DNA of 20,330 nt from the NCBI RefSeq assembly GCF_000090795.2, contig NW_003546382.1:60260-80589 (forward strand), given 5' to 3'. This DNA is from Amphimedon queenslandica (Eukaryota; Porifera; Demospongiae; Haplosclerida; Niphatidae). The notes beneath the pieces are model-generated. The model worked only from the letters and a program-made list of their open reading frames with translations, searched no databases and was not told the origin of the DNA. Shown here in pieces: positions 1 through 10,133 of this stretch. Each line of letters starts with the position of its first letter. Position 1 is the stretch's first letter. A program made the position numbers and the translations under genes.

Positions 1-526
1 AGTTTTTAGCCTGTCGGTCCATTGTAACTAATGATTAATGATTATAGTATACCTCCACAATGGCGGCCTGAAGAATTTTCCATTTACGGTATCCCAATGA
101 ATATCATTATAAATCGGCAACATCATTCACAGGAAAGATATGAATACTGCATGACTTTTATAATGACTGTTTGGTTACAATATAGTTCTGAAATATAAAA
201 TACATTGCTCTTTTGGACTAAAGTAAAGGATAACAAGCAAAGCTGCTTCCTCCTAAATTAACATTATACAATAATATCTCTGTCCTATTAAGTTATTATG
301 ATGTTTGTAGTCTACTAACTGATATGTTGTGTATATTAGTCTATTGTAAATATTTTCTAACTGTATGACAAAGATTTGTTTGTCTTTTTTGTTTTTTGTT
401 ATTCTTGGTACTGGGCCACTTTTACTATGCCTTATATGCACAGCAGTGATACTGGAACTTAAATTAAGTATCTATACATTCATAGCTAATTAAGATTATT
501 TGTTCCCAACAAACATGTTTACAGCT
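1..526. other. Left flank, no gene seen; A-type spacer from about 398
   Basis: I see no supported gene in the first 526 bases. The reading frames are short and show no recognisable protein. From about 398 to 470 the sequence matches spacer that recurs beside the other A-type copies, near 1360-1435 and 4437-4518 (each contains 'gttattcttggtac', followed by related sequence). This places the left edge of the window inside the tandem array, just downstream of the 3' end of the first copy. Confidence 0.6.
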
Positions 527-930
527 CTAAGTTATAACATAAATCTCATACAATTGAACTGGAGTATCTTTATTGGTCCATTCCTCATTCCCACACACCC
601 TCAGTTCAATGTAATCAGTAATGGTAGCATTACCATAATCTCTGAAGAACCATGGAAGACCAGTACCATTACAACAAGGAGCTGCAAGACAGTCATTCCC
701 ATCCCACAATGGATCAGTAGTGTAGTATTTATACTTGACCACTCAAAGTATTAATGTCTGTACCTGATTCACAATAGTAGTGCTCTCCTACAAATGATGG
801 AACTGTATTAGTCAGTCCAGTATTACAAGGACAGGTTAAAGCTCTATTGATTCAGGCCTTAACCCAGCTATATAAGATCAGAGGTGACCCACATGTGATC
901 TCCATCAATATAAGTACTATTGATATCATT
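527..930 (-). pseudogene. A-type receptor copy 1, frameshifted 3' fragment
   Basis: Minus-strand remnant of the C-terminal half of the 14-cysteine domain. Frame-intact sequence at 527-742 reads the conserved DPLWDG, GTGLPWFFRDYG and TDYIELRVCG blocks and ends near VQLYEIYV. Further upstream, homology continues in other frames: the segment that should encode GEHYYCESG (around 755-800) is shifted relative to DPLWDG, and the segment for RGSPRQHVW (around 885) is partly deleted. Nothing resembling the first half of the domain, the stalk, the membrane span or exon 1 is found before the spacer at about 940. It is therefore a decayed copy of the neighbouring intact genes. Transcription cannot be judged from sequence. 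Confidence 0.8.
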
Positions 931-1505
931 GATGTTGCTTTACAATGCATACTCTATAGAAGTAATAATTAAGTATTCCACTTCTGTAAATTTTTGTGGA
1001 TTGAAGAATTTACCTTTTAAAAAATTAATTGTTGATCATTTTGACATAACAGCACTAAAACTACTGACCCTATTTTCCTGGGTTTTATTTTCACAATTTC
1101 ATAAATAAATTTAACTATTTTAGCTAGCACTGGGTACTTGCAAGGTCACAAAATAAAGTTGTATTTATGTCAGTGAAAAGTACCACTCATTATTATCAAC
1201 TCACTGCATGGATGTCTCAATTTGATTTGTATCAATAGTGTATGTGACAGTTTACTTTTGTCTACGTTCTATTGTTTTTCATTTATTGTGTTGCTTGTGC
1301 AGTGAATGTTTATTGTAAGCAATTTATCATTTGTTTGTTTATGTTTCTTAATGTTTGTTGTTATTCTTGGTACCAAGCCATCTTTACTATGTCTTGTAGG
1401 CATAGCAGGGACATACAGTATTGCTTCTAAGATATTTTTTAATTATAAAACTACTATCAAATGAATTCTGCACAATAATAATCTACTCTCAATAATAATG
1501 TTCTT
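931..1505. other. Spacer between A-type copies 1 and 2
   Basis: No coding evidence. The right part (about 1360-1500) is homologous to the spacer downstream of copy 4 (about 4437-4612), including the shared run 'aattataaaactactatcaa'. This shows that the duplicated unit included 3' flanking DNA and not only the gene. The left part (931-1350) is AT-rich with no recognisable element. Confidence 0.6.
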
Positions 1506-2288
1506 TTAATTGACATGAATCTCATACAATTGAACTGGAGTATCTTCATCTGCATAATCTTGATTCCCACACACCCTCAGTTCAATGTAATCAGTAATGG
1601 TAGCATTACCATAATCTCTGAAGAGCCATGGAAGACCAGTACCATTACAACAAGGAGCTTCTAATGAAGGACAGTTATTTCCATCCCACAATGGATCATC
1701 AGTGTATACTTGACTTTTTGAAGGAGCACTGTTTGTACCTGACTCACAATAAAAGTGCTCTCCTATAATTGATGGAACTGTATTAGTATTAATTGCTTCA
1801 ATATTACAAGGACAGGTAGAACCTCCATTGATGTTTGACTGATGCCCAGCTATGTAAGACCAGACATGTTGATGAGGTGACCCATGTGTGATACTGACTC
1901 CATCAATATAAACGCCATTAATATCATTGTTGTTATTGTTGACTCCATCAGTCGTTCCCTTTTGATATCCAACCACTTTACCACATATTTGACTATAACT
2001 GATACCATTTGTTTGGAATACATTAGACCTACAACCAGCAGAATTACCCTCTCTCCTACAAACTCTAATGCCTCCAGTCATCAATTCCTCAAGTCCAGAG
2101 GAACAGTTCATAGTCGTATCAAGATAAGCTATTCTTGTCCATCCTCCATCTTGTCCACACAGCTCTCCCATATTGCAGTATATATTGCGACTGTTAACAT
2201 AATAGTGGGAGTAATTTACTCCCACTTGCACTTGTAAGTGAGGTTTTACCAGCTCTATAAGACCAGACATATTGACGAGGTGACCCAC
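1506..2288 (-). pseudogene. A-type receptor copy 2, truncated: domain without stalk, membrane span or exon 1
   Basis: The open frame (260 codons if read from a GTG at 2288; first ATG at 2270) carries almost the whole extracellular domain: SRNIYCNMGELCGQ, GGWTRIAYLD, SYSQICGKVVGYQ, DPLWDG, GTGLPWLFRDYG and TDYIELRVCG, ending LYEIHVN. The domain start (SCK...SPSGYY), stalk, membrane span, cytoplasmic exon and TATA box are missing. The about 40 bases upstream (2245-2288) are an out-of-frame duplicate of the segment that encodes GSPRQHVW inside the domain. Beyond 2290 the sequence resumes as upstream promoter flank of an A-type gene. It is a deletion derivative. The intact frame leaves open a recent event or an unusual soluble product, but no signal peptide is visible. 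Confidence 0.75.
2205..2225. repeat. Palindrome at the truncation junction of copy 2
   Basis: Ten-base arms GTGGGAGTAA and TTACTCCCAC are separated by one T. It lies exactly where homology with the intact genes (2485-4141 and 4615-6175) stops. The intact copies continue into the codons for the SPSGYY segment here. A snap-back or template-switch junction is the simplest reading. Confidence 0.7.
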
Positions 2289-2484
2289 TTGTGTTATGGC
2301 ATCTAATTGAATAACAGTACATTCGTTTTCATCATGTCAAGATATTGTAATTTGTATTATCTCTGCTTTCAATTTTGCAATGTTTGTCATAATTTATTTA
2401 CACAACTGAATTAATTATACTAATAACAATGTTCAAAAACCTATAACTACTAACAAAGACATACACTACTTTAATTATTGTTTT

Positions 2485-4141
2485 TTACTTGATGTAAATC
2501 TCATACAATTGAACTGGAGTATCATCACTGTTATGTCCCTCATGACCACACACCCTCAGTTCAATGTAATCAGTAATGGTAGCATTACCATAATCTCTAA
2601 AGAACCACGGAAGACCAGTACCTGTACAACAAGGAGCTTCATTTGAAAAACAGCTTTTTCCATCCCACAATGGATCATCAGTGTATACTACTTGTGAAGG
2701 AAAATTTACACTCCCAGCTTCACAATAGTAATGCTCGCCTACAAATGATTGAACTTTGTTATTTGCATGAGCATTACTGTTGCAAGGACAAACTGCTGAA
2801 GTATAACTGTTAATATTACTTGATAGTCCAGCTATATAAGACCAGACATGTTGACGAGGTGACCCACGTGTGATACTGACTCCATCAACATAAACACCGT
2901 TAATATTATTGACGCTAGTGTGAACAGCATCAGTTGATCCCTTTTGATATCCAACCACTTTACCACATATTTGACTATAACTGATACCATTTGTTTGGAA
3001 TACATTAGACCTACAACCAGCAGAATCACCCTCTCTCCTACAAAGTCTAATGCCTCCAGTCATCAATTCCTGAAGTCCAGAAGGACAGTTCATAGTAATA
3101 TCAAGATAAGCTATTCTTGTCCATCCTCCATCTTGTCCACACAGCTCTCCCATATTGCAGTATATATTGCGACTATTAAAATGATAGTAACCAGAAGGAC
3201 TGTTGGGATAAGCTGTTTTAATATTTTTACAAGAAACAGTTTGAGTAGAGGATCCATTCTGTATCTCTAGTAATTCATTGACTATTAGTAGTACATTATT
3301 AACAGCAGCAGCAGTTGGTATACTGATATCTTTAATAAGACTAGTGTTCAGTAATTGAAGTAGTTCATCTGTAGACCTGTTGGTATTGTTAGCATGTACC
3401 ATAATCTGTTGAATTATGCTATTCATTGTGTCCTGTATCAGTGAGAGGTTACTGTTAACATTGTGTTCATTAACCTGTGCCATTAAGTGATCTATTTTGT
3501 TCTGCAGAGCCAGTGAGATATTATCTATTGCATTAAGGATTAGTAATATTTGATTCATTGTGCTTTGTGTCAGTGAGAGGTTACTGTTAACATTGTGTTC
3601 ATTAATCTGTTCTTTCATATCCTCCACATTACTCTGGAGAAGTAACAAGCTATTTTTAGTGGCACAATTTTCCTTTATATCCTCCACATTTTTCTGCATC
3701 AGTGACAGGTTACAGTTAATAGCAGTATTACCACTATTAGTGAGGCCAGCACTATTACTGCTTGCATTACTTGTACATGTACTCATGAAGGTATCTTTTG
3801 ATATTAAGTTAAGTACAAGTATAGCTACCAATAGGAATATTATGATCACCAGTAGAATTATTATTGCAGCAAATGACTTCTTTCCTACAGTATACTGCAC
3901 TGGTTGTTGAGGAGGTTTGGTATCCTTAACATTAGCTTTTGGTAGCTGATAATCTAATGAATATATCATACATTAGTTTTAATAATAAATTACTTGTATG
4001 GTATATACCTGAGTAGTCCTGAAGATCTGAGTACATTGCTTCTTCAGTACTAGTATCAGTCTTTACTACTGGTTCATAGGCTGTGTTTTGTGTTAGCGTG
4101 AAATCCTTAGCTTCATTTGTTGACATTGTCTTGTTTTCCAT
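2485..4141 (-). CDS. A-type type II membrane protein with a 14-cysteine fibrinogen-like C-terminal domain (copy 3, intact)
   Basis: Two exons, 4141-4009 and 3953-2485, joined in phase 1 across a 55-nt GT-AG intron, give 533 residues. Residues 1-72 are a cytoplasmic tail containing AMYSDL and DYSDYQLP. Lysines (GKK) precede a membrane span at about 73-95, predicting a type II protein. Residues 98-284 form a stalk with repeated NSNLSL-type units rich in N-glycosylation sequons and heptad-like hydrophobics, probably an oligomerising rod. Residues 285-533 are the domain: SCK...SPSGYY, YCNM, GGWTRIAYLD (like the start of fibrinogen-related domains), then RGSPRQHVW, CPC, DPLWDG, PCC and TDYIELRVC. 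Fourteen cysteines are all conserved in the B-type relatives. I recall this domain from sponges and cnidarians without a known function. Ligand binding at the cell surface is inference. Confidence 0.88.
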
Positions 4142-4183
4142 CTCTTGCCTAGCACTGCTTATGGTTATCTAAAGCTCTATTTA

Positions 4184-4191
4184 TTTATATA
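4184..4191 (-). promoter_or_regulatory. TATA box of A-type copy 3
   Basis: TATATAAA on the minus strand, 50 bases upstream of the start ATG at 4141. The same octamer sits at the same distance before copy 4, and the sequence between (GATAACCATAAGCAGTGCTAG-like) is also shared, so it is probably the core promoter and start region. Confidence 0.6.
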
Positions 4192-4614
4192 ATTTTACTT
4201 GTGTTTATATTGGCACTATTGATGAATAACAGCGTGTTTGTTTTCATTATAGCAAGGCTGCAAAAGTCGTGGCAGCCATTTTGTTTGGGGGTGAATCCTA
4301 CTTAGTAACGCTACCGCGTTACTAATAACTGTAGCATTTCAAGGTATTGTAGTCTACATGTATAATATCTCTGCTTTCAATTTTGGACTATTTATAATGA
4401 TTTTTTCCCACAGTAATAATACTCGTTTATGTTTCTTGTTATTCTTGGTACCAATTAAGCCATTTTTGCTATGTCTTGTACATACAGCAGTGACATAGCA
4501 GTATTGTTTCTAAGATCATATAGTATAATTATAATTGTTGTAATTATAAAACTACTATCAAATAAATTCTATCACTACACACAATAATGATCTACACACA
4601 ATACAAATGTTTCT

Positions 4615-6175
4615 TTACTTGACATAAACCTCATACAATTGAACTGGAGTATCTTCATTATCCCAATTTTTATCCCCACACACCCTCAGTTCAATGTAAT
4701 CAGTAATAGTAGCATTACCATAATCTCTGAAGAACCATGGAAGACCAGTACCATTACAACAAGGAGCTTCAATTGTAAGACAGTTATTTCCATCCCACAA
4801 TGGATCAGTAGTGTATACTGTACCATTGGAAGGAGCACTGTTTGTACCTGACTCACAATAGTAGTGCTTTTCTACAAATGATGGAACTGTATTATTTGCT
4901 CCAGTATTGCAAGGACATGTAAAACCTCCATTAGTACTTGACCTAAACCCAGCTATATAAGACCAGACATGTTGACGAGGTGACCCACGTGTGATACTGA
5001 CTCCATCAATATAAGCATTATTGATATCATCAATGTTAGTGTTGGCTCCATTAGTCCTTCCCTTTTGATATCCAACCACTTTACCACATATTTGACTATA
5101 ACTGATATCATTTGTTTGGAATATGTTAGACCTACAACCAGCAGAATTACCCTCTCTCCTACAAACTCTAATGCCTCCAGTCATCAATTCCTGAAGTCCA
5201 GAGGGACAGTTCTGTGACATATCATTCATATCAAGATAAGCTATTCTTGTCCATCCTCCATCTTGTCCACACAGCTCTCTCATATTGCAGTATATATTGC
5301 GACTGTTAACATAATAGTAACCAGAAGGGCTGTCGGGATAAGCTGCTTTAATATCTTTACAAGAAATGAGTCGAATAGCAGAATAAAACAAAGAGGATCG
5401 ATTCTGCTGTATCACTAATAATTCATTGACTATTAGTAGTACATCATTAACAGCAGCAGCAGTTGGTATACTAATATCTTTAATAAGACTAGTGTTCAGT
5501 AATTGAAGTAGCTCATCTGTAGACCTGTTGGTATTATTAGCATGTACCATAATCTGTTGAATTATGCTATTCATTGTATCCTGTATCAGTGAGAGGTTAC
5601 TGTTAACATTGTGCTCATTAATCTGTTCCATGATATATTCCACATTACTCTGAAGTAATGAGTCATTTTTAGTGGCACACAGTTTCATTAAATGATCTAT
5701 TTTATCCTGTATTAGTGACAGGTTACAGTTAATAGCAGTATTACCACTATTAGTGAGGCCAGCACTATTACTGCTTGCATTACTTGTACATGTACTCATG
5801 AAGGTATCTTTTGATATTAAGTTAAGTACAAGTATAGCTACCAATAGGAATATTATGATCACCAGTAGAATTATTATTACAGCTAATGACTTCTTTCCTA
5901 CAGTATACTGCACTGGTTGTTGAGGAGGTTTGGTATCCTTAACATTAGCTTTTGGTAGCTGATAATCTAATAAATATATCATACATTAGTTTCAATAATA
6001 AATTACTTGTATGGTATATACCTGAGTAGTCATGAAGATCTGAGTACATTGCTTCTTCAGTACTAGTATCAGTCTTTACTACTGGTTGATAGGCTGTGTT
6101 TTGTGTTAGCTTCATTTCTTCATTGAAATCCTTAGCTTCACTTTGAAAGCTTGTTGACATTGTCTTGTTTTCCAT
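4615..6175 (-). CDS. A-type type II membrane protein with a 14-cysteine fibrinogen-like C-terminal domain (copy 4, intact)
   Basis: Exons 6175-6022 and 5966-4615 join in phase 1 across a 55-nt intron at the same position as copy 3, giving 501 residues. The cytoplasmic tail (1-79) has a short insertion relative to copy 3 (SFQSEAKDFNEEMK region) but keeps AMYSDL and DYSDYQLP. The membrane span is at about 80-102. The stalk is about 40 residues shorter than in copy 3 because whole repeat units are absent. The domain occupies 253-501 with the same 14 cysteines and ends QLYEVYVK. Membrane span, exon 1 and promoter are nearly identical to copy 3, whereas parts of the domain differ strongly, notably the KGRTNGANTNIDDINNAYID and DKNWDNED stretches. 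The start ATG is supported by a strong context (AGAGATGG) and by conservation with copy 3. Confidence 0.88.
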
Positions 6176-6217
6176 CTCTTTACTAGCACTGCTTATGGTT
6201 ATCTACAGCTCTATTTC

Positions 6218-6225
6218 TTTATATA
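6218..6225 (-). promoter_or_regulatory. TATA box of A-type copy 4
   Basis: TATATAAA on the minus strand, 50 bases before the ATG at 6175, matching copy 3 in sequence and spacing. The block between TATA box and ATG is conserved in both copies. Confidence 0.6.
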
Positions 6226-6358
6226 AATTGGCACTATTAATAAATAACAGCACATTTGGCTTCATTATAACTAGCACATCAAGGTATTGTAGTTTACAAT
6301 ATTTGAGCTTTCAATTTTGGACTGTTTGTTATGATTTGTTCACACAATTATTATGTGT

Positions 6359-6460
6359 ACTTGACATGGAGTATCTTCATCACTCCATCCACTGTCTTTG
6401 CACACACATACACACTCAGTTCAATGTAATTGACAGTGATAATGTTAAAGAACCACAATA
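6359..6460 (-). pseudogene. Relic of the 3' end of a fifth A-type copy
   Basis: Scattered but collinear matches to the last about 150 bases of the A-type genes: 'tacttgacat' (stop region), 'gagtatcttcat', 'cacactcagttcaatgtaat' (the ELRVCG codons) and 'aagaaccac' (the WFF codons). Intervening bases are deleted and no frame survives. The A-type downstream spacer motif is absent here. The sequence before it (6281-6350) matches the 'tcaaggtattgtag...ctttcaatttt' block that lies upstream of other copies. Confidence 0.6.
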
Positions 6461-6464
6461 AGAC

Positions 6465-6585
6465 TAATTTTGATTGTAACTAGCGCAAAATTTCTACACA
6501 GCATTAAAAGATGTGTATCAGAAAATGTAATAAAAATGGAGAATTCTATCCTTGCCATTTTTGATGAAATACCATGCATTATTTT
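6465..6585 (+). repeat. Dispersed repeat 'D', copy 1
   Basis: Contains 'ttttgattgtaactagcgca', 'ttctacacagcattaaaag', 'tgtatcagaaaatgtaat' and 'aaaaatggagaattct', recognisable with substitutions at about 7515-7700 in the same orientation and twice in reverse orientation at about 13015-13440. No terminal inverted repeats or coding capacity were seen. The rest of the interval 6586-6832 holds nothing I can name. Confidence 0.55.
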
Positions 6586-6827
6586 GAAACAACTTCATTT
6601 ACTTTTTAACTTAACACATAACACAATCATCTCAGGTAGTGCTTTTGGCCATGTATTGCAGTGCCACTTATTTCACCAAGAATGTATAACTTATTACTAT
6701 TGAAATTGCAAATAAATATTAATTATTTATAATCATACAAAGTTTCTTTATCAACAAGTGACAAAGTAAAAATAACTTAAGTATCAATTAACAAATTATG
6801 TAGAAAATTGATTTTCCAAAAAAAAAA

Positions 6828-6833
6828 TTTATT
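6828..6833 (-). terminator. Poly(A) signal overlapping the UNC93-like stop codon
   Basis: AATAAA on the minus strand begins at the last base of the TAA stop (6835-6833). If used, the 3' UTR would be only about 20-30 nt. It is followed by a T-run (AAATTTTTTTTT on the minus strand). Confidence 0.5.
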
Positions 6834-8885
6834 TACACACTAGATTGCTTGAAATTTCTCAAACGTGATGAGCCATTTCTCATCCCCTCTTCATCCTCTC
6901 TTGCCTCAATTTCCTTCTTCTTCTCTTCAATTTCATGTGAGTCTCTAACAGTTATACTAGGCCTGGTACTCAATGGATTAAACCTGTTCCAAGGAGAGCC
7001 ATTATCAGTCACCTCATAGTCTTGTATGACATCTTCTTCCTCTCTTTGCTCTGTTCCACTCTCTGTCTCACCTACCTCCCCTCCATAAAGGCATGGTAGG
7101 AGTTGCTGCTTGTTACAGCTTGTAAGGAAGAACACAAGCGTGTACGTGACGGAAGACAATAGTATGAATGCTGTTATTATCCATAGTCTAGTTTCTGTGT
7201 TTAGGTATATCCCACCCACGAAGCTAATTATAAATCCGATTGCGATGGAGACTTGTAGCAGACTAAGTGCAGCCTCATGCTCTTTGTCTTGAAACCACTG
7301 GCTTAGTAGTGCTGTGTAAGATGAGTTGTATGAAGAAAGAGAGAAGGGGAGAGGGAGAGGGGAAGAGAGACAATAATGAAATTGTGTAAATATAGAAGGA
7401 GGTACAGACAGGGTTTCCCACAAAGCATGCTAAGTGAGCTAAACAGCATGAGCTTCATGAGCTGACAAGCACTACAATAAAGTACATGACATTTGGAGCG
7501 ACATTAAAAATTTGTAAAAAATTCAATTTTGATCAGAGATAAGCTCAAAATTTTTACACAATATTGGAACATGTATATGCATCAAAAAATTATTAAAATG
7601 GAGGATTCTCCCCTTTTCACTTTTCGCAAAATTTAGCCAAAGTCCCTGTACTAGGGTCTTTGACCAGATTCTTGAGCAACTGACAAAAAGCTGTGCACTA
7701 TGGATAAATCTTGTGGGAAACCCTGCATACGAATCTATGAAATGGTGCATATACAATTATACATGTACATGATTAAAGTATAATACCATATAGCCGGAAA
7801 GTTTCATGGCAAAAAACTTTCGTGGTTTGGAGGTTTCTGGCCTATTCATGGTTTTTATTTCCGTGGATCATCATTAAAGCAGCCATGCCTCTCATTAATT
7901 TGCTATAATACCACACCTTTTCAATAATAATTAAAATTATTCGTGGTTTTTAATTTCGTGGTGCCCTTCTAAACCACGAAAACCACGAAAGTTTTTGGCC
8001 ACGAAACTTTCCGGCTATATGGTAATAGAAGGGAAACACAAGCAAGATATGGAGACATACCATAAACCAAGGACATAAACACTTGTAAATCCTAGCCATC
8101 ATAAGGCTAGAATATATTAAGAAACAGAAGCAAGATATGTATGGGCAAGCACAATCATCCAACAAGGACACAAACACTTGTAAATACTAAATAGAAATCC
8201 TAAGGATATACTATATTATTACCAAGAGTATCTACCCCCTTATCTACTCTTGTTATTACTAATGGAAGTAAACACAAGCGAGATGTGTATGGGTAAGCAC
8301 CATCATCCAAGGAAACGAATACTTGTAAACAGAAACCTTATCTAGTTAACACATGTCTAGTTAACATTTTAGGAGCTACAGTATACTAGTATAGGTATTA
8401 TGTACTCCTCGCTATTACTAGCTAATGCTTGTTAGAAATTAGTAAAACAATGTGCTTGAAATCACTCATAACTGCCTAACCTGGAGATATTGAGTTGTAG
8501 ACACTCTCACATATTCCCCATCCGATAGGAAACCCAAAGAGAAACACAAAGTTAGGCTGTCTCTCCCAGAACAGGAGGATCATCACTAGAGCAAACGAGA
8601 GACTCAGGGCAGCATAAGCTACAATGAACTGTGGTATGAATCTAACTATGCGTCCAGTAAATACTGAAGAGAATACACCACCCACACCATAGGCTGCTAG
8701 TACAAAACCAATCCACTGTATACCAACACAGTCCAATATGTACACCTGTAAAGAGAGTGAGGAAAAGTGAATAAAATGATATATTTAATAAGCATTATTC
8801 TGTAAAAGGAATTTGAAACCAATCTCTAATAATTTAAGTAATAACAGGTTTCTATTAATGATCATTATTACTATCATTATTATTA

Positions 8886-8920
<35 letters not shown>

Positions 8921-10133
8921 AAATAAAAAGCACTTAAATGTACTTAGGATAGGGTAGATAAAAGAAAGAAATAAAGTATGTACAGTACACGTACATGTAG
9001 GAGAAAAACAAAAAAACAAAAATATTATTATTACTACTACTACTTAATATTATCATTACTACTTATTATTATCATTACTACTACTTATTATTATCACTAT
9101 TATTTATTGCCACTACCTTTGGGAATGTGCCGGTGATAAATCCAAGCATGACTCCATTCAAAATAATCCATGGCATTATCAGGAGATACTTCCAATTGAA
9201 GAAAGTCTTCACGACGAGCAAAAAATTCTCCCCCACGTACACTTTACACATCTGTCCTGCAGAGAGATACTTCTTTTCGGTACCCAAATGATCAAGAAAC
9301 ACAGCTGCTATTATAGTTCCAATAATACCAGCCAAAGCATACACAGAAATCAATGTGTAGTATATAGGGCCTGGCTCAATAGGAGGACCAAATGTATCAA
9401 CACATTCTCCATTGTTTGTTGAAGTATTGGTAAGGTTTGCTGCTCCATTGTTTTCCGTGCTGTCCACATTCACTAATATTATGGAGGATATGAGACTTCC
9501 AAATATTTGAGCAAGTTTTATGGACGCAGCTATGATCCCTGTGAAGAAAGCTATGGCATGCCTTGGGGTCTCTTTGAGGTCTTTACAGTATAGTATCGCT
9601 ATGGCTATGGGGTGACCAAAAACAGCAATCCATAGTGGGGCTTGCCCGATACCATTCAAAATGGCACCAATGACTAGAGTGTACCAGGATGGGTAATAGT
9701 TACAGAGAGTGTAACAAAAAAATAATATGTAGCCAGTAATGAGGGAGTATTTGGTACCCAAGAGTTTTACCATCCCAGGCCCAAAGAAACAGGCAATTAT
9801 GAGCGTCCCATAGATAATAGCAGATGAAGCTAGGCCAAGACCAGCTTCTGAATTTATTGAGCTTTGTAGACCTAAGATACCCAAATACGATCCAAAAACC
9901 GCAACGAATGAAGCACTGGTACCTAAAAGATTTTTGTAGGCTTTCGAACGATTGCTAAACGTACAGCAAGTTAGGGTCTCTCTCTTTTCGTGTAACGATG
10001 AGCGTCTCCTGGTACTGTATCTTGTATCGGTCAGCTCTATTGAGACTAAGTCACTCAGTTCCTTACGGGACAAGGTATCAAGAGGTGGGAGTGGTTTGAT
10101 CGATATCCCAGTGACATTGTTGTTCTCCTCCAT
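6833..10133 (-). CDS. UNC93-like major facilitator superfamily membrane protein
   Basis: Three exons, 10133-9117, 8745-8481 and 7311-6833, joined in phases 0 and 1 with GT-AG borders, give 586 residues. The joins restore continuous family-like sequence (TGTFPK|VYILDC and NSISP|ALLSQWF). About 66 cytoplasmic residues precede the first span. GLQSSINSEAGLG (88-100) and WYTLVIGAILNGIGQAPLW (150-168) are typical of UNC93A/UNC-93 proteins, and about 11-12 membrane spans follow. A glycosylation-rich loop (NLTNTSTNN, about 233-241) lies between spans. The C-terminal tail (about 490-586) is charged, with an EEKKKEIEAREDEE stretch. UNC93 relatives regulate ion channels or traffic receptors, and the specific role here is unknown. 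The start is the ATG in AAAACAATGG; a 6-codon upstream ORF (10158-10138) ends just before it. Confidence 0.9.
7515..7700 (+). repeat. Dispersed repeat 'D', copy 2, in UNC93-like intron 2
   Basis: Matches copy 1 ('aaaatttttacacaatatt', 'catcaaaaaattattaaaat', 'ggaggattct') and extends further, through 'agtccctgtactagggtctt'. The extension also occurs in the reversed copies in DTL intron 12. Intron 2 spans 7312-8480 and is filled mainly by this repeat, a MITE and degenerate direct repeats. Confidence 0.6.
7786..8022. mobile_element. MITE with TA target duplication (family 'CCATATAGCC')
   Basis: 237 bp flanked by TA on both sides (7784-7785 and 8023-8024). Terminal inverted repeats of about 45 bp begin CCATATAGCCGGAAAGTTTC and end with the matching complement, with only a few mismatches. 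The interior is AT-rich with no reading frame. TA duplication and small size fit a non-autonomous Tc1/mariner-type element. It sits within intron 2 of the UNC93-like gene. Confidence 0.85.
8031..8335 (+). repeat. Three degenerate direct repeats in UNC93-like intron 2
   Basis: Units starting near 8032, 8121 and 8267 each contain 'aaacacaagcaagatatg'-like sequence, then (units 2 and 3) 'tatgggcaagcac.atcatcc', and end in 'cacttgtaaa'-like sequence. Spacing is uneven (about 90 and 145 bases). No coding evidence. Confidence 0.6.
8872..8919. repeat. (ATT)n microsatellite in UNC93-like intron 1
   Basis: Nearly uninterrupted trinucleotide run with one interruption (ttattgtta). Lies in intron 1 (8746-9116). 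Confidence 0.9.
9022..9108. repeat. Compound TTA/CTA repeat near the exon 1 donor of the UNC93-like gene
   Basis: Alternating 'attatta', 'ctactacta' and a repeated 'acttattattatcattact' unit occupy most of the intron up to the donor at 9116. A compound microsatellite with no other feature. Confidence 0.85.

Noticed and set aside
1884-2237. Plus-strand frame also seen at 2944-3270
   Set aside because: Antisense shadow of the conserved domain in copies 2 and 3.
4300-4330. GTAACGC...GCGTTAC-like inverted repeat upstream of copy 3
   Set aside because: Short and imperfect, not shared with copy 4, so neither promoter element nor transposon end is supported.
8476-8745. Separate small membrane protein
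   Set aside because: Exon 2 of the UNC93-like gene: acceptor at 8746 and donor at 8480 join in phase to the neighbouring exons.
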